Numbered from the stretch's first letter, positions 17,250 to 28,593 are shown. The stretch: 39,299 nt of DNA from Streptomyces tricolor (GCF_002155905.1 NZ_MUMF01000388.1:1-39299); one strand, 5' to 3'. Numbers and translations: made by a program. The notes: generated by a model not told the origin, from the letters alone.

Positions 17250-18278
17250 ATGGGATCGGGCCAGGCAGTGGCGGTGTTCGGCGCCTACGGACACACGGGG
17301 CGGTTCGTCGTGGCGGAGCTGGTGGCGCGCGGGTTCGTCCCGGTGCTGTCCGGCCGCGATGCCGACAGACTGAAGGCGCTGGCCGACGAGACCGGCCAGG
17401 AGGCCCGTACGGCGTCGGTGGATGCCCCGGACTCGCTCGACCGTGCCTTGGCCGGCGCCGCAGCGGTGATCAACTGCGCCGGGCCGTTCGCCTCCACGAC
17501 GGCCCCCGTCATCGAGACGGCCCTGCGGTCCGGGGTCCCGTACCTGGATGTGGCGGCCGAGCTGGAGGCCAACATCGACACGTTCACGCACTTCGCCGAC
17601 CGGGCACGGGAGGCGGGCGCGGTGATCGTTCCGGCGATGGCCTTCTTCGGCGGTCTGGGCGATCTGCTGACCACCGCGGCCATGGGCGACTGGACCAGGG
17701 CCGACGAGGCACACATCGCCTACGGCCTGAGCAGCTGGCACCCCACCGCCGGGACACGGCTTTCGGGCGCGGTCTCGCGGCAACGGCGCGGCGAGCGGCG
17801 CATGCGCTTCACGAACGGCCAGTGGGAGTACCGCGCCGATGCCCCGCCGGCCCTTGAGTGGCGCTTCCCCGAGCCGATGGGTCTCCGGCCCGTGATCGGG
17901 GAGTTCACGATGGCCGACGTGGTGACCGTGCCCAGCCACCTGTCCATCCCGGACGTGACCACCTACATGACGGTCGAGGCCGTCCGTGACGTCGCGTCCC
18001 CGGACACACCGGCTCCGGCCCCGGCCGACGCGCAGGGACGGTCCGACCAGACCTTCCTCGTCGACGCGGTCGTGCGGTCGGGCGGCGCCGAACGCCGCGC
18101 AGTGGCCCGCGGTCAGGACATCTACGCGGTCACGGCTCCCCTGGTCGTGGAGGCTCTCGACCGCGTTCTCACCGGCCGCACCCGTACGGTCGGCGTCGCC
18201 GCCGCAGGCGCGATCTTCGACGCCCCCGGCTTTCTGCGGGCGCTGTCCCCGCACGTCACCCTGGACCTGCTGCCGTAG
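17250..18278 (+). CDS. Saccharopine-dehydrogenase-like NAD(P)-binding oxidoreductase
   Basis: A 342-residue protein with an N-terminal Rossmann fold: VAVFGAYGHTGRFVVAELVA (GxxGxxG type) at about 6-25, LSGRDADRLKALA at the cofactor-selecting strand, and VINCAGPFASTTAPV near 72-86, the usual sequence after the fourth strand. These match the saccharopine dehydrogenase / trans-acting enoyl reductase superfamily. The true substrate cannot be told; many members are not lysine enzymes. The ATG at 17250 follows GGAGCGGG. Divergent from the GlxA-type regulator, which probably controls it. Confidence 0.83.
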   Translation: MGSGQAVAVFGAYGHTGRFVVAELVARGFVPVLSGRDADRLKALADETGQEARTASVDAPDSLDRALAGAAAVINCAGPFASTTAPVIETALRSGVPYLDVAAELEANIDTFTHFADRAREAGAVIVPAMAFFGGLGDLLTTAAMGDWTRADEAHIAYGLSSWHPTAGTRLSGAVSRQRRGERRMRFTNGQWEYRADAPPALEWRFPEPMGLRPVIGEFTMADVVTVPSHLSIPDVTTYMTVEAVRDVASPDTPAPAPADAQGRSDQTFLVDAVVRSGGAERRAVARGQDIYAVTAPLVVEALDRVLTGRTRTVGVAAAGAIFDAPGFLRALSPHVTLDLLP

Positions 18279-18380
18279 CGATGCGGCACCGGCTCGGCCC
18301 CGACCGCCCCAGCCCCACGGCAGCGACCCCCGGCCGGGGAAAAGGACCAGTAGTGCTTCGTCAGGTTCTGTTTCTGCTGG

Positions 18381-19253
18381 TCAGTGCGTGGGCGCGAGCG
18401 CGGCGAGGTCACCCAGCACCCGGGCCGCCGGTGCCGGGTCGACCAGCCACTTCAGGTGGCTGCTGGTGAGCGTACGGACGTCGTAGGGGTTCTCCGGCGT
18501 CAGCGCGTCGCCCTCGCGGATCATCCGGTCCTGCATGGCGAGCGGCATGCTGGTGTCCTCGGACAGCCGGACGTACGTCTTGGGGATCCGCCCCCACGTG
18601 TCGGCCTGCGCCCGGTCGTCGGGTGTGCCGGCGTCGAGGTTCTCGTCGGGCTGGAAGGTGTTGAGGAAGGCCATGAACTCGTCGTCCGTGCCATCGGCGA
18701 GGAAGGCGGCCTTGAGGGACGCGAGGACGTCAGGGTCGGCGGTGCGGAAGTTGGCGCGCAGCAGCCCGAGTTCGGCGAGGTTCCCGACCATCGCGGAGGC
18801 CAGCCCGGTGACGTCGACCGTGGCCATCTCGGGCTCGGCGTAGTAGGCGCTGACGTCGAGGTCGACGGGGCACCAGGCGGAGACGTAGACGATGCGGTCG
18901 ATCAGGTCGGGGCGCCGATTGGCCGCAACGGTGGCCGTGATTCCGCCTCGGCTGTGGGAGACGAGGATGACGGGCCCGTTGCGCTTGGCTCGCTCCAGTA
19001 TGCCGATGAGGTGCGTGGCGTTGTCGGCGAGCGTGACGCCCTTGATGGAGCCGGGAGCGTGGGCGAGCCCTTCGAGGTCCTGGGGCGCCTGGTAGGCGCT
19101 CGGGTACGTCGCCGCGAACCCGTGCCCTGGAAGGTCGACGGCCACGGAGCGGTGTCCGAGGAGGCCGAGTTCGGCTTGGAGCGGCGCGAAGGAGAAGGAG
19201 TTCGCGAAAGCTCCGTGAACCAGTACGAACGTCGGTTGCATCTGTCTGCTCAC
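18381..19253 (-). CDS. Alpha/beta hydrolase
   Basis: A 290-residue alpha/beta-hydrolase-fold enzyme. The oxyanion motif FVLVHGAFAN is at about 9-18, the nucleophile elbow VILVSHSRGG near 96-105 (Ser in S-H-S-R-G, with Ser in place of the usual first Gly), and a C-terminal His in TLTSSHLKWLVDP near 268. It resembles esterase/EstC-like proteins common in Streptomyces. The substrate is unknown and there is no signal peptide. The GTG at 19253 has AGAGG upstream; an ATG four codons later is an alternative. It stands alone, convergent with the saccharopine-dehydrogenase-like gene. Confidence 0.87.
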   Translation of the reverse strand: MSRQMQPTFVLVHGAFANSFSFAPLQAELGLLGHRSVAVDLPGHGFAATYPSAYQAPQDLEGLAHAPGSIKGVTLADNATHLIGILERAKRNGPVILVSHSRGGITATVAANRRPDLIDRIVYVSAWCPVDLDVSAYYAEPEMATVDVTGLASAMVGNLAELGLLRANFRTADPDVLASLKAAFLADGTDDEFMAFLNTFQPDENLDAGTPDDRAQADTWGRIPKTYVRLSEDTSMPLAMQDRMIREGDALTPENPYDVRTLTSSHLKWLVDPAPAARVLGDLAALAPTH

Positions 19254-19623
19254 TTTCTGGCCTCTGCGGCGTCGGCGGTACGCGCATGGCCAGTTCCGGC
19301 GACGCGAACCGCCTCGCGGCCTAGGCCGGGGTACGAGTCGTCGTCCCGCGGCGCGTCATTCCGGCCGCGGAGAGGTTTCCGTGCACGGCAAGCGGCAACG
19401 GTCAAGCGCGGAGCGATGAAGGCGACTTGGGGCAAGCTGCCCTCATCCGATGCTTCACAGTACTCAGTGAAAGATCATCCGCACTACTCGGACGGGTCCT
19501 TCCGCTTGTGCACGTCGCCTCCATCGGTGTCCTGGTCGTGGGACATCCGGTGGGAAACCGGTGGAATTCCGGCCCGTGAGGGGCGTCTCTCCGCAGGAGA
19601 TCGAAGGCCGCGGGACCGCGGGA
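19254..19623. other. Intergenic region, no gene supported
   Basis: 370 nt upstream of the hydrolase and downstream of the nSTAND protein gene. It must carry the hydrolase promoter: on the minus strand a TTGACC (around 19400) is a candidate -35 but no good -10 follows. The patch near 19450-19495 is less GC-rich. I see no reliable terminator hairpin. Confidence 0.3.
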
Positions 19624-22600
19624 TCAAGGGCACAGCTTCCCTCGGTAGGCGCCCGCCGGCAGGTCGGTTTCCATCTCCTCGGGCACCTGCTCGTCGCCGA
19701 GGACGCGGCACAGGTCCGCGGCCCAAGCCCTCGCTTCACGACGGTCTTCTTCACTCCCGGTGGCATCCGGAGAGGGCGGCACGGACGCGTCGAGCGTCCT
19801 GCGCGCGGGGAGGCGGGCGGATGAGTCTCTCCGCCCGCCGTCGGCGACGACCAGCGCGACGAGATGGTTGTCCTCCCGCAGCGCGGTGCCTTCCGGAGCG
19901 AAAGGGTCCACCGTCCAGCCCTCCGGCGGAGACGACGTCCCGGCCTTCGTCTCGCCTCGGAGGGAGCCGCCGAAACCGTCAACGAGGAGGGTCGGCGGCC
20001 CCTGGTCGGAGACGGCGACGGCCGACGGCCTGTCATCGGACGTGAACGTGTCCCGCCACTCGGTCCTGCCGGTCGTCATGTCGTACACGGTGACGTCGGT
20101 CCTCGACCGGTCGGAGCCGGTCTCCGCGTACCGGGCGACGGCGAGCCGGCTCGCGTCGGGGCTCAGACCGTACTTCAGGCCCGAGGCGTAGTCCTCCTCG
20201 ACGATCTCGAACCTGCGGGAGTTCCGCCGTGCCGGGGACGATCCGCGCAGGTCCCACACGGAGAAGATGTACGTCTTCTTCTGGACCTGCGTGTACGGCT
20301 TGACGGGTGTCGTCCTCTCGGACAGCGTCACCACGCTGTCGTTGCCCACGCCGATCACCTCGCCGCTGCCCTCGAACCTCAGCTGCCGTGACAGGCTGCC
20401 GTCGGAGGTGTCCCAGACGAGGACCGAACGGAGGCGACTGTTCCAGACGAGCTTCCGTGCCCCCGGGCCGAAGAAGTAGGCGCCGGAGGACGGGGAGAAG
20501 AAACTCTGGAACACACCAGCGGGTGCCGCCAGCTTCGTGGTGGTGCGGTTCCGCACGTCGTACAGGAAGCCTTGGGAGTCCTTCTCGTCTCCCTGGGCGA
20601 ACACCACCAGTGACCCGTCCGGGCTGACCGCCTGCACGGAGATACCGCGGCCGAAGGTCCGCTGCCGGAAGCCGGAGCCGTCGCGCTGCCAGATCACGCC
20701 CCTGCCGTCGGCGGTCCGGGAGGCGACGACTTCACCCCGGCGGCTCACGCCGTACTTGCCGCGGTAGGAGATGTCGACTTCATCGGCGTACACGGGGATC
20801 AGCAGGTCCGTGTCACCGTACCGGTGGTACATCGCGCGCAGCAGGGAGCGTGTCCGCTCCGTGTCATGGGTCCGGTAGGCCCGCAGGGCGAGCACCAGGG
20901 CGGCGTGATCGTCCCCGGATCCCCGCGTCGCGGCCACCGACTTCTGCCACAGCTCGCGTGATGCCGCTTCCGCCTGTCCCGGGCCGCTCGCGTGGTCCGG
21001 GTCCACCGTGGCCGCCGCCAGCGCGGAGACGGCGACGACGACAGCGGCCCCGGCGGATGCCGCGGCCAGCCGGAGACGGCGGGTGCTGCGGGCGCTCGCA
21101 GCGATGAACTGCTTGTCCATGGCGTTGAGTTCATCGGGACGGCGGCGCTGCCAGCGGCGGGCGTCACGCAGGTCCGCACCGCGCAGCAGGCGGTGCCGGG
21201 ACCGTCCCGAGCGCTCCCAGTGGGCCGCCCGTCGACGCAGGTCCTCCTGCCAGGAACGGAACTCGTGGTCGGCGGCGACGATGTCGCGCAGCCTGGACCA
21301 CTGGGTGAGCAGCGTCTCGTGCGCCAGCTCGACCGTCTCCTCCGGTGGTCCGTCGTCGGGCAGGTGATCTTCGCCGGGCACCACCAGCCGGGTGGCCATC
21401 AGCCGCTGCGCGATCCGCCACCGCGCCGACGGCAGCTCCGAACGTCGTACCGTACGGCGGGCGGGGGCGGTACGGCCCTCGGCGGGGTGGACCAGCTGGG
21501 TGAGCAGCGCCCTGGCCTCCCGCTGCTCGTCCTCGGTCAGCCAGACCGTCCAGACCCGCTCCGCGTAGTTGGCCAGGGCGTCGTCCACCCGCCCCAGGGC
21601 CTCGTACGCCGCGTGCCCGATGACACCGCGTTCCTGTCGTTCCCAGAGCCGGGTGAGGGTGAACTGGAGCAGCGGCAGCCGTCCGGGGTCGCGTCCGATG
21701 TCGGCCAGGATCCGGTCGACGACCCCCGGTTCGTAGGACACACCGGTCCGTTCCAGGGGACGGACCACGGCGGCGCGCAGCTCGGCGTCGTCCATCGCGA
21801 CGAGCGTGAACATGCGGTCGCCGGAGAGCAGCGGGGCGAGTTCGGGGTGGCCGAGCGCGGTGGTGAGAAAGTCGGCGCGCAGGCCGAGCAGGACCTGAAG
21901 CCCGGAGCCGGGCTCCAGGCAGTACCGCAAGGCAGCGGCGAACGGTGCGAGGTCGGTCTGCGCCGGACCGACCAGCGCCTCCTCGAACTGGTCGACGACC
22001 AGCAGCAGCCGGTCCTTGCCCTGCCGCGCAAGCAGGCGCTCGACCACCGCGGGCATCTCTCCGTCGCGCAGCAGGCGTTCCAGGCGGGGGCGCGCCTCCA
22101 GCCGGTCCGTCTCGGGCAGGTCGGGTTCGAGCAGGGGCAGCAGCGCGAGTGCGAGGGTGGCCAGCGGGTTCGGTCCCGGCCGTCCCGGACGCAGGACCAC
22201 CGTCTCCCGTCCCTGCCCGCCGCCCCGGCCCAGGCGCAGCAGCGGCAGGACCCCGGCGAACAGCAGCGAGCTCTTGCCGCTTCCGGACGGCCCGACCAGG
22301 CAGGTCGCGGGCGCGTAGCCGAGGCGGTCGACGATCCGGCGGGCCGGGTCCTCCCGGCCGTGGAAGAGCGCGGCGTCCCGCTCCTGGAAGGGTTCGAGGG
22401 CGCGGAAGGGGCTGACGGCCAGCGAGGCGTCGCCGAGCGCCGGCCAGCTCGTCCGCAGTGTGCGGGTGGGGATGGCGTAGGCCGTGCGGATGCCCGCGTC
22501 GTGGTCCGCGGCGACGACCATGCCGACCACGCCGCCGCTCTCGGTGTCCCATACCGGTGCGCCCGAGAAGCCCTGCCGGATCCCGTGCTGGGCGGCCGGG

Positions 22601-23058
22601 TCGGTGTCGTACTGGAACCAGTCGGCGCCCTGCATGCCGCGCAGCCAGCCGGTGCTCCACACCCCGTCGTCGTAGCCGGCCGGGAAGCCGAAGGTGCGCA
22701 CGCGGCGGTCGGGGCTCGCCCCGTCGTCCACCAGACGGGCCACCGGGGCGTTGGCCGGCGGTTCGGCGAGCAGCCGTACGACGGTGACGTCGCCCGGACC
22801 GTCGCCGCCGAGCGGAGTCCAGGCCACGACGCATGCCTCGATCCGGTGGCCGGGCCGGGCGAGGGGGAAATCGACCGCCAGGCGGCCCTCGGGCGGTTCC
22901 GGGTCGTCCGGTGCGGCCCCCAGCACTCCGGCGACGACGTGGGTACAGGTCAGGACGTCCCGTGGCCCGATGAGGAAGCCGGCTCCCGTCGGACGTCCCG
23001 AACCGTCGAGGATGCGGACGACGGCGGCGTCCCCCGGCGCTGCGCTGTCGAACTCCAT
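19624..23058 (-). CDS. Trypsin-nSTAND1-TM-beta-propeller protein (NLR-like)
   Basis: A 1144-residue modular protein. Residues about 5-205 form a trypsin-like serine protease with the triad apparently intact: His40 (TCTHVV), Asp90 (GDVTVV) and Ser165 (GFSGAPVW). A STAND NTPase of the nSTAND1 type follows: FHGRED near 232, P-loop GPSGSGKSS at 256-264, Walker B LLLVVDQFEE near 350-359, and a winged-helix-like region ending ETVELAHETLLTQW. A transmembrane helix lies near 661-684, then a beta-propeller-like part with degenerate WD-type blades (SPDGSLVVFA, VLVWDTSDGS) and the Cys-containing C-terminal motif common to these proteins (WAADLC…AYRGKLCP). The ATG at 23058 with GGAG 3 nt upstream is preferred over the GTG at 23073. 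By analogy, the propeller would sense a ligand, the NTPase oligomerise and the protease act. Function is unproven. Confidence 0.9.
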   Translation of the reverse strand: MEFDSAAPGDAAVVRILDGSGRPTGAGFLIGPRDVLTCTHVVAGVLGAAPDDPEPPEGRLAVDFPLARPGHRIEACVVAWTPLGGDGPGDVTVVRLLAEPPANAPVARLVDDGASPDRRVRTFGFPAGYDDGVWSTGWLRGMQGADWFQYDTDPAAQHGIRQGFSGAPVWDTESGGVVGMVVAADHDAGIRTAYAIPTRTLRTSWPALGDASLAVSPFRALEPFQERDAALFHGREDPARRIVDRLGYAPATCLVGPSGSGKSSLLFAGVLPLLRLGRGGGQGRETVVLRPGRPGPNPLATLALALLPLLEPDLPETDRLEARPRLERLLRDGEMPAVVERLLARQGKDRLLLVVDQFEEALVGPAQTDLAPFAAALRYCLEPGSGLQVLLGLRADFLTTALGHPELAPLLSGDRMFTLVAMDDAELRAAVVRPLERTGVSYEPGVVDRILADIGRDPGRLPLLQFTLTRLWERQERGVIGHAAYEALGRVDDALANYAERVWTVWLTEDEQREARALLTQLVHPAEGRTAPARRTVRRSELPSARWRIAQRLMATRLVVPGEDHLPDDGPPEETVELAHETLLTQWSRLRDIVAADHEFRSWQEDLRRRAAHWERSGRSRHRLLRGADLRDARRWQRRRPDELNAMDKQFIAASARSTRRLRLAAASAGAAVVVAVSALAAATVDPDHASGPGQAEAASRELWQKSVAATRGSGDDHAALVLALRAYRTHDTERTRSLLRAMYHRYGDTDLLIPVYADEVDISYRGKYGVSRRGEVVASRTADGRGVIWQRDGSGFRQRTFGRGISVQAVSPDGSLVVFAQGDEKDSQGFLYDVRNRTTTKLAAPAGVFQSFFSPSSGAYFFGPGARKLVWNSRLRSVLVWDTSDGSLSRQLRFEGSGEVIGVGNDSVVTLSERTTPVKPYTQVQKKTYIFSVWDLRGSSPARRNSRRFEIVEEDYASGLKYGLSPDASRLAVARYAETGSDRSRTDVTVYDMTTGRTEWRDTFTSDDRPSAVAVSDQGPPTLLVDGFGGSLRGETKAGTSSPPEGWTVDPFAPEGTALREDNHLVALVVADGGRRDSSARLPARRTLDASVPPSPDATGSEEDRREARAWAADLCRVLGDEQVPEEMETDLPAGAYRGKLCP

Positions 23059-23281
23059 GGCTCCAGTTCGCACTTCGACTCGAAGGAGTGCGCGAGGCTC
23101 ACTCCGCCTCCGCGTTCTCCGAGGATCACCTACGCAGCACCCGTTCGAGGAGAGCGCTTTCGGTCACGGTTGCCGCAGGCGGATCCCGCGTCTCGGTGCC
23201 CTCCGCGACGCAGGCCCCGGCCGGGGGCGGTGGACCTTGATGTTCGCGCTGTCATCGATCAGCTGCGCGGTCCTGGGCGGC

Positions 23282-23845
23282 TCACCCGGGGGCCGGGACG
23301 TTCGCCGCGAAGCCGCGCGCGACGTTGCCGGCGGGGTCGAAGTCGACGGCGACGTACGTGTGGCCGCTCGTGGTCTTCGCCAGCCCCACGCCGATCCTGC
23401 GTGAGGACTTCCACACCAGCTGCGTGAACAGGCCCCACTGGCGGAACGTGCTCATGTCGGGCTCGCGGCCGAAGTACGTGTATTCCTTGATCTGGTCGTA
23501 CCAGGCGTCGGCGACGGCGGCTCCGCTCGGGGTCGCACCGGTCGAACTCCACGCGAGGTACAGGTTCTCGCCGTACTTGTTGGTGGGCCGGTGCTCCAGC
23601 CGACCGTTCGATGCCATGGTCGTGGCCCACTCCTGGGCCCAGCGGCCGATCTCCGCGTCGAGGGCCAGCGGTGGACAACCGTGCCGGGCGCGGAGGAAGT
23701 TCGCCCGGTCCAGCAGCTGCTTGTCGAAGCCCGGGTCGGCGGACGCCGGAGCGGCGGGCGGGGCCTGCGTCAGGGTGGCGACCGCGGCCGCCGCCGTGGT
23801 GAGGCCGTAGCGGAGGGCAGTACGCCGGTTCACCGTGTTCGTCAT
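23282..23845 (-). CDS. Secreted CAP/SCP-superfamily protein with Tat-like signal
   Basis: A 187-residue protein. The N-terminus NRRTALRYGLTTAAAAVATL is a twin-arginine-like signal ending near ASADPG. The CAP domain covers about 40-185: LLDRANFLRARHGCPPL, WAQEWATTMA, LEHRPTNKYGENLYLAW, FTQLVWKSSRRIGVGLAK and FDPAGNV. The His usual before FTQLVW in cation-binding CAP proteins is Leu here, so the cavity may be altered. I prefer the ATG at 23845, which puts the signal at the N-terminus; an ATG at 23950 would add 35 residues, and neither has a strong ribosome site. Roles of bacterial CAP proteins are mostly unknown. It sits 224 nt upstream of the nSTAND gene on the same strand. Confidence 0.87.
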   Translation of the reverse strand: MTNTVNRRTALRYGLTTAAAAVATLTQAPPAAPASADPGFDKQLLDRANFLRARHGCPPLALDAEIGRWAQEWATTMASNGRLEHRPTNKYGENLYLAWSSTGATPSGAAVADAWYDQIKEYTYFGREPDMSTFRQWGLFTQLVWKSSRRIGVGLAKTTSGHTYVAVDFDPAGNVARGFAANVPAPG

Positions 23846-24020
23846 CGAGAAGACGTTGCCCCCGGCGGGTCCGACGAAATCGCGGCTCACGAGTGGTTTA
23901 TCGGCCTCTTCGGCAGTCGTCGGACGCACCGGGCGTCGAGTGAGCGTCATGAACGGGAGAGGTGATGACGCCGAACGGTGTTCCCCGAGGTGACGCCGGG
24001 AGCACCGACGGTCTCGGCGA

Positions 24021-24152
24021 CGTCGGCGTCGGGCCGACGCGGTGGATCTGGTGGAGGCCGATGCGCTCGGTGCCGATCCACACGTCTTCGCGGCGGTCCT
24101 TCACGGCTTTGCCGGCGGTCTCCTCCGAGACGCCTCCGGAGTACGCGGGCCG
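24021..24152 (-). pseudogene. Aldo/keto reductase remnant
   Basis: One minus-strand frame reads AYSGGVSEETAGKAVKDRRE, DVWIGTE, then after an apparent deletion IGLHQIHRVG. These match two separated conserved blocks of aldo/keto reductases (YSGG.SEE..GKALKGRRD, containing part of the NADPH enzyme core, and the IDLYQIHR strand). The roughly 45 residues normally between them are missing, there is no start and no barrel C-terminus, so this is a decayed fragment. The flanks to 23846 and 24238 hold no other gene. Confidence 0.6.
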
Positions 24153-24173
24153 CGTTCCACGGCACCGGGGGGA

Positions 24174-24208
24174 GAGGAACCCCGGCCGCCGCACGGCCGG
24201 GGTTCCTC
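24174..24208 (-). terminator. Terminator of the arabinofuranosidase gene
   Basis: A perfect 15-bp stem (GAGGAACCCCGGCCG with its complement) around a 5-nt loop, 31 nt beyond the abfB stop on its transcribed side. Very stable; function inferred from shape and place. Confidence 0.8.
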
Positions 24209-24238
24209 GGTGAGGTCGGTCAGCAGGTCCGCGCAAGG

Positions 24239-25717
<1,479 letters not shown>

Positions 25718-25768
25718 ACTGTCGGTGCAGTGCGGTGCAACGGGCCGGTGCGGCGGCCGTGTCGCGTT

Positions 25769-25797
25769 CGCTATTTCGAACGAAGGTCGAAATAGCG
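25769..25797. promoter_or_regulatory. 11-bp inverted repeat with outward TTTCG/CGAAA halves
   Basis: CGCTATTTCGA and TCGAAATAGCG pair exactly around a 7-nt spacer. The arms contain TTTCG and CGAAA, the half-sites of the xylanase operator, but in reversed order and further apart. It is in the promoter region of abfB. Likely a protein binding site; identity of the protein unknown. Confidence 0.5.
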
Positions 25798-25862
25798 TCA
25801 GGGTGAAGGGTAGGGAACCGGTGAACGGCGTCAATACCTCTCGCATGCGTCGGTACTGAATC

Positions 25863-25873
25863 CGAAACATTCG
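25863..25873. promoter_or_regulatory. CGAAA-N-TTTCG-like operator, abfB side
   Basis: CGAAACATTCG matches the palindromic CGAAA-N-TTTCG motif described upstream of Streptomyces xylanase genes with one mismatch. It is about 200 nt upstream of abfB and may serve either direction. Confidence 0.5.
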
Positions 25874-26043
25874 CCAGAGAAAACCGACGCGCGCGCCACC
25901 CCCGTCGGCTCACCGACCGCTCCGATCACGTCTGGCTCGATCCGCCACCTCCCCGCCTCTCGGGGTCGTCGCGCCGACCGGCTCCACCTGAGGTCGTCCA
26001 CTCACGGGGCGTGGGTCCGTGTCCTGCCCCCCGGCCAGCATCC

Positions 26044-26054
26044 CGAAAGTTTCG
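26044..26054. promoter_or_regulatory. Perfect CGAAA-N-TTTCG operator, xlnA side
   Basis: CGAAAGTTTCG is a full match to the xylanase operator motif of Streptomyces. A second, degenerate copy (GGAAACTTTTT) lies at 26065-26075. They sit in the intergenic region about 290 nt before the xlnA ATG, so the promoter or a long leader must lie between. Confidence 0.65.
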
Positions 26055-26084
26055 TCCCAGCAGCGGAAACTTTTTCTGCGAGGA

Positions 26085-26108
26085 GTGTTGACGATGCATC
26101 GTCAACAC
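26085..26108. promoter_or_regulatory. Perfect 24-bp palindrome between abfB and xlnA
   Basis: A fully symmetric palindrome: half GTGTTGACGATG followed by its exact complement. Each strand contains TTGACG, so it could overlap a -35 in either direction. The length and perfection suggest a binding site for a dimeric repressor or activator (LacI- or GntR-like), distinct from the CGAAA-type motif. No regulator gene is nearby. Confidence 0.6.
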
Positions 26109-26127
26109 CTCAATCATTCCTGCCTGA

Positions 26128-27768
<1,641 letters not shown>

Positions 27769-27849
27769 GGGGACCTGCCGCGATCGAAACAGCGATGACG
27801 GCCTACGGGACGGCTTCTCCCGCCCCCGCAGGAAGGCATCGTTGATGGT

Positions 27850-27882
27850 CCGGGGTCGCCGCCGTGACGGCGGCGACCCCGG
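27850..27882 (+). terminator. Terminator of xlnA
   Basis: A 14-bp perfect stem (CCGGGGTCGCCGCC and its complement) with a 5-nt loop, 82 nt after the xlnA stop. No T-tract, as usual in Streptomyces. Confidence 0.75.
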
Positions 27883-27939
27883 CGATCGGCATGCCCCGAG
27901 CCTTCCACCTCACAGCCCGTCAGCCTGACTGTGCCGCAG

Positions 27940-27980
27940 GGCCCGGTGAGCCGTACCGCTCGGGTACGGTCCACCGGGCC
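27940..27980 (-). terminator. Long two-part hairpin downstream of the peptidoglycan-binding gene
   Basis: Outer arms GGCCCGGTG/CACCGGGCC and inner arms CCGTACC/GGTACGG form one nested hairpin with a small internal loop. It is 32 nt past the stop of the leftward gene ending at 28012. Confidence 0.75.
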
Positions 27981-28011
27981 ACCGGTCCCGCGGAGTCGCC
28001 GCGGTCAGCCG

Positions 28012-28593
28012 TCAGCTGCAACCGCTGTTGTTCTTGTAGCTCGCGTAGTGCCAGACGTTCTTGTGGTAGAAGCGGTACTTGCCGCTCGCGGTGCGGTAGA
28101 TGTCGAAGTAGTAGCGCGAACCGTGGTACCGCAGCTTGTACTTGGTGGCGTCGGTGGATCCGGTGCTCCGGTACTCCAGCTCGCCCGCCCTGGTGCTGGG
28201 GTTCCACTTGTCGTCGGCCGCGCCGAAGGTCTTGGTGCCGACCTTGCCGTCCTGGGTCAGGCCCCAGGCCTTCTGCAGCTGCTTGGTGGCGTACGCGGTG
28301 TTCGCGCCGTACTTGCCGTCGATGTCGTCCCAGTCGAACTGGGTTCCGTTGCTCTCCTTGACGCCCTCGGCGTACAGGATGATCTGCCACAGGCAGGTCG
28401 CGTTGGTGTCCTTGTACGACGTGGTCGACAGCGTGCCCTCGTCGGCGAAGTCGTCGTAGAACGAGCCGCCGCCGTTGACGTAGCCGCTGGAGGCGGACGC
28501 CGAGGCCGGCGAGGCGCTCACCGCGAGCGCGCCGGCGACGGCGGCGCTCACGGCGGCGGTGGCCAGGCGGGTGCGGGTGTTACCGAAGTTCAT
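28012..28593 (-). CDS. Secreted peptidoglycan-binding-domain protein
   Basis: A 193-residue exported protein. Signal peptide about 1-33 (RLATAAVSAAVAGALAVSAS…SASA). A PG_binding_1-type three-helix domain spans about 66-130: CLWQIILYAEGV, FDWDDIDGKYGANTAYATKQ, then KAWGLTQDGKVGTKTFGA. The C-terminal 60 residues are Tyr-rich and beta-prone (YKLRYHGSRYYFDIYRTAS) and end in Cys; no catalytic domain is recognisable. Probably a cell-wall-associated protein. The ATG at 28593 has GGGGGA upstream. Confidence 0.85.
   Translation of the reverse strand: MNFGNTRTRLATAAVSAAVAGALAVSASPASASASSGYVNGGGSFYDDFADEGTLSTTSYKDTNATCLWQIILYAEGVKESNGTQFDWDDIDGKYGANTAYATKQLQKAWGLTQDGKVGTKTFGAADDKWNPSTRAGELEYRSTGSTDATKYKLRYHGSRYYFDIYRTASGKYRFYHKNVWHYASYKNNSGCS

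Noticed and set aside
18340..18405. Possible insertion-sequence end (GACCAG…CTGGTC arms near the hydrolase stop)
   Set aside because: Only 6-bp arms, no transposase nearby and no target duplication; the resemblance to IS ends is from memory and too weak to call.
20992..23427. Long rightward open frame (811 codons) opposite the nSTAND protein
   Set aside because: Low-complexity shadow translation without domains; the minus strand has protease triad and NTPase motifs.
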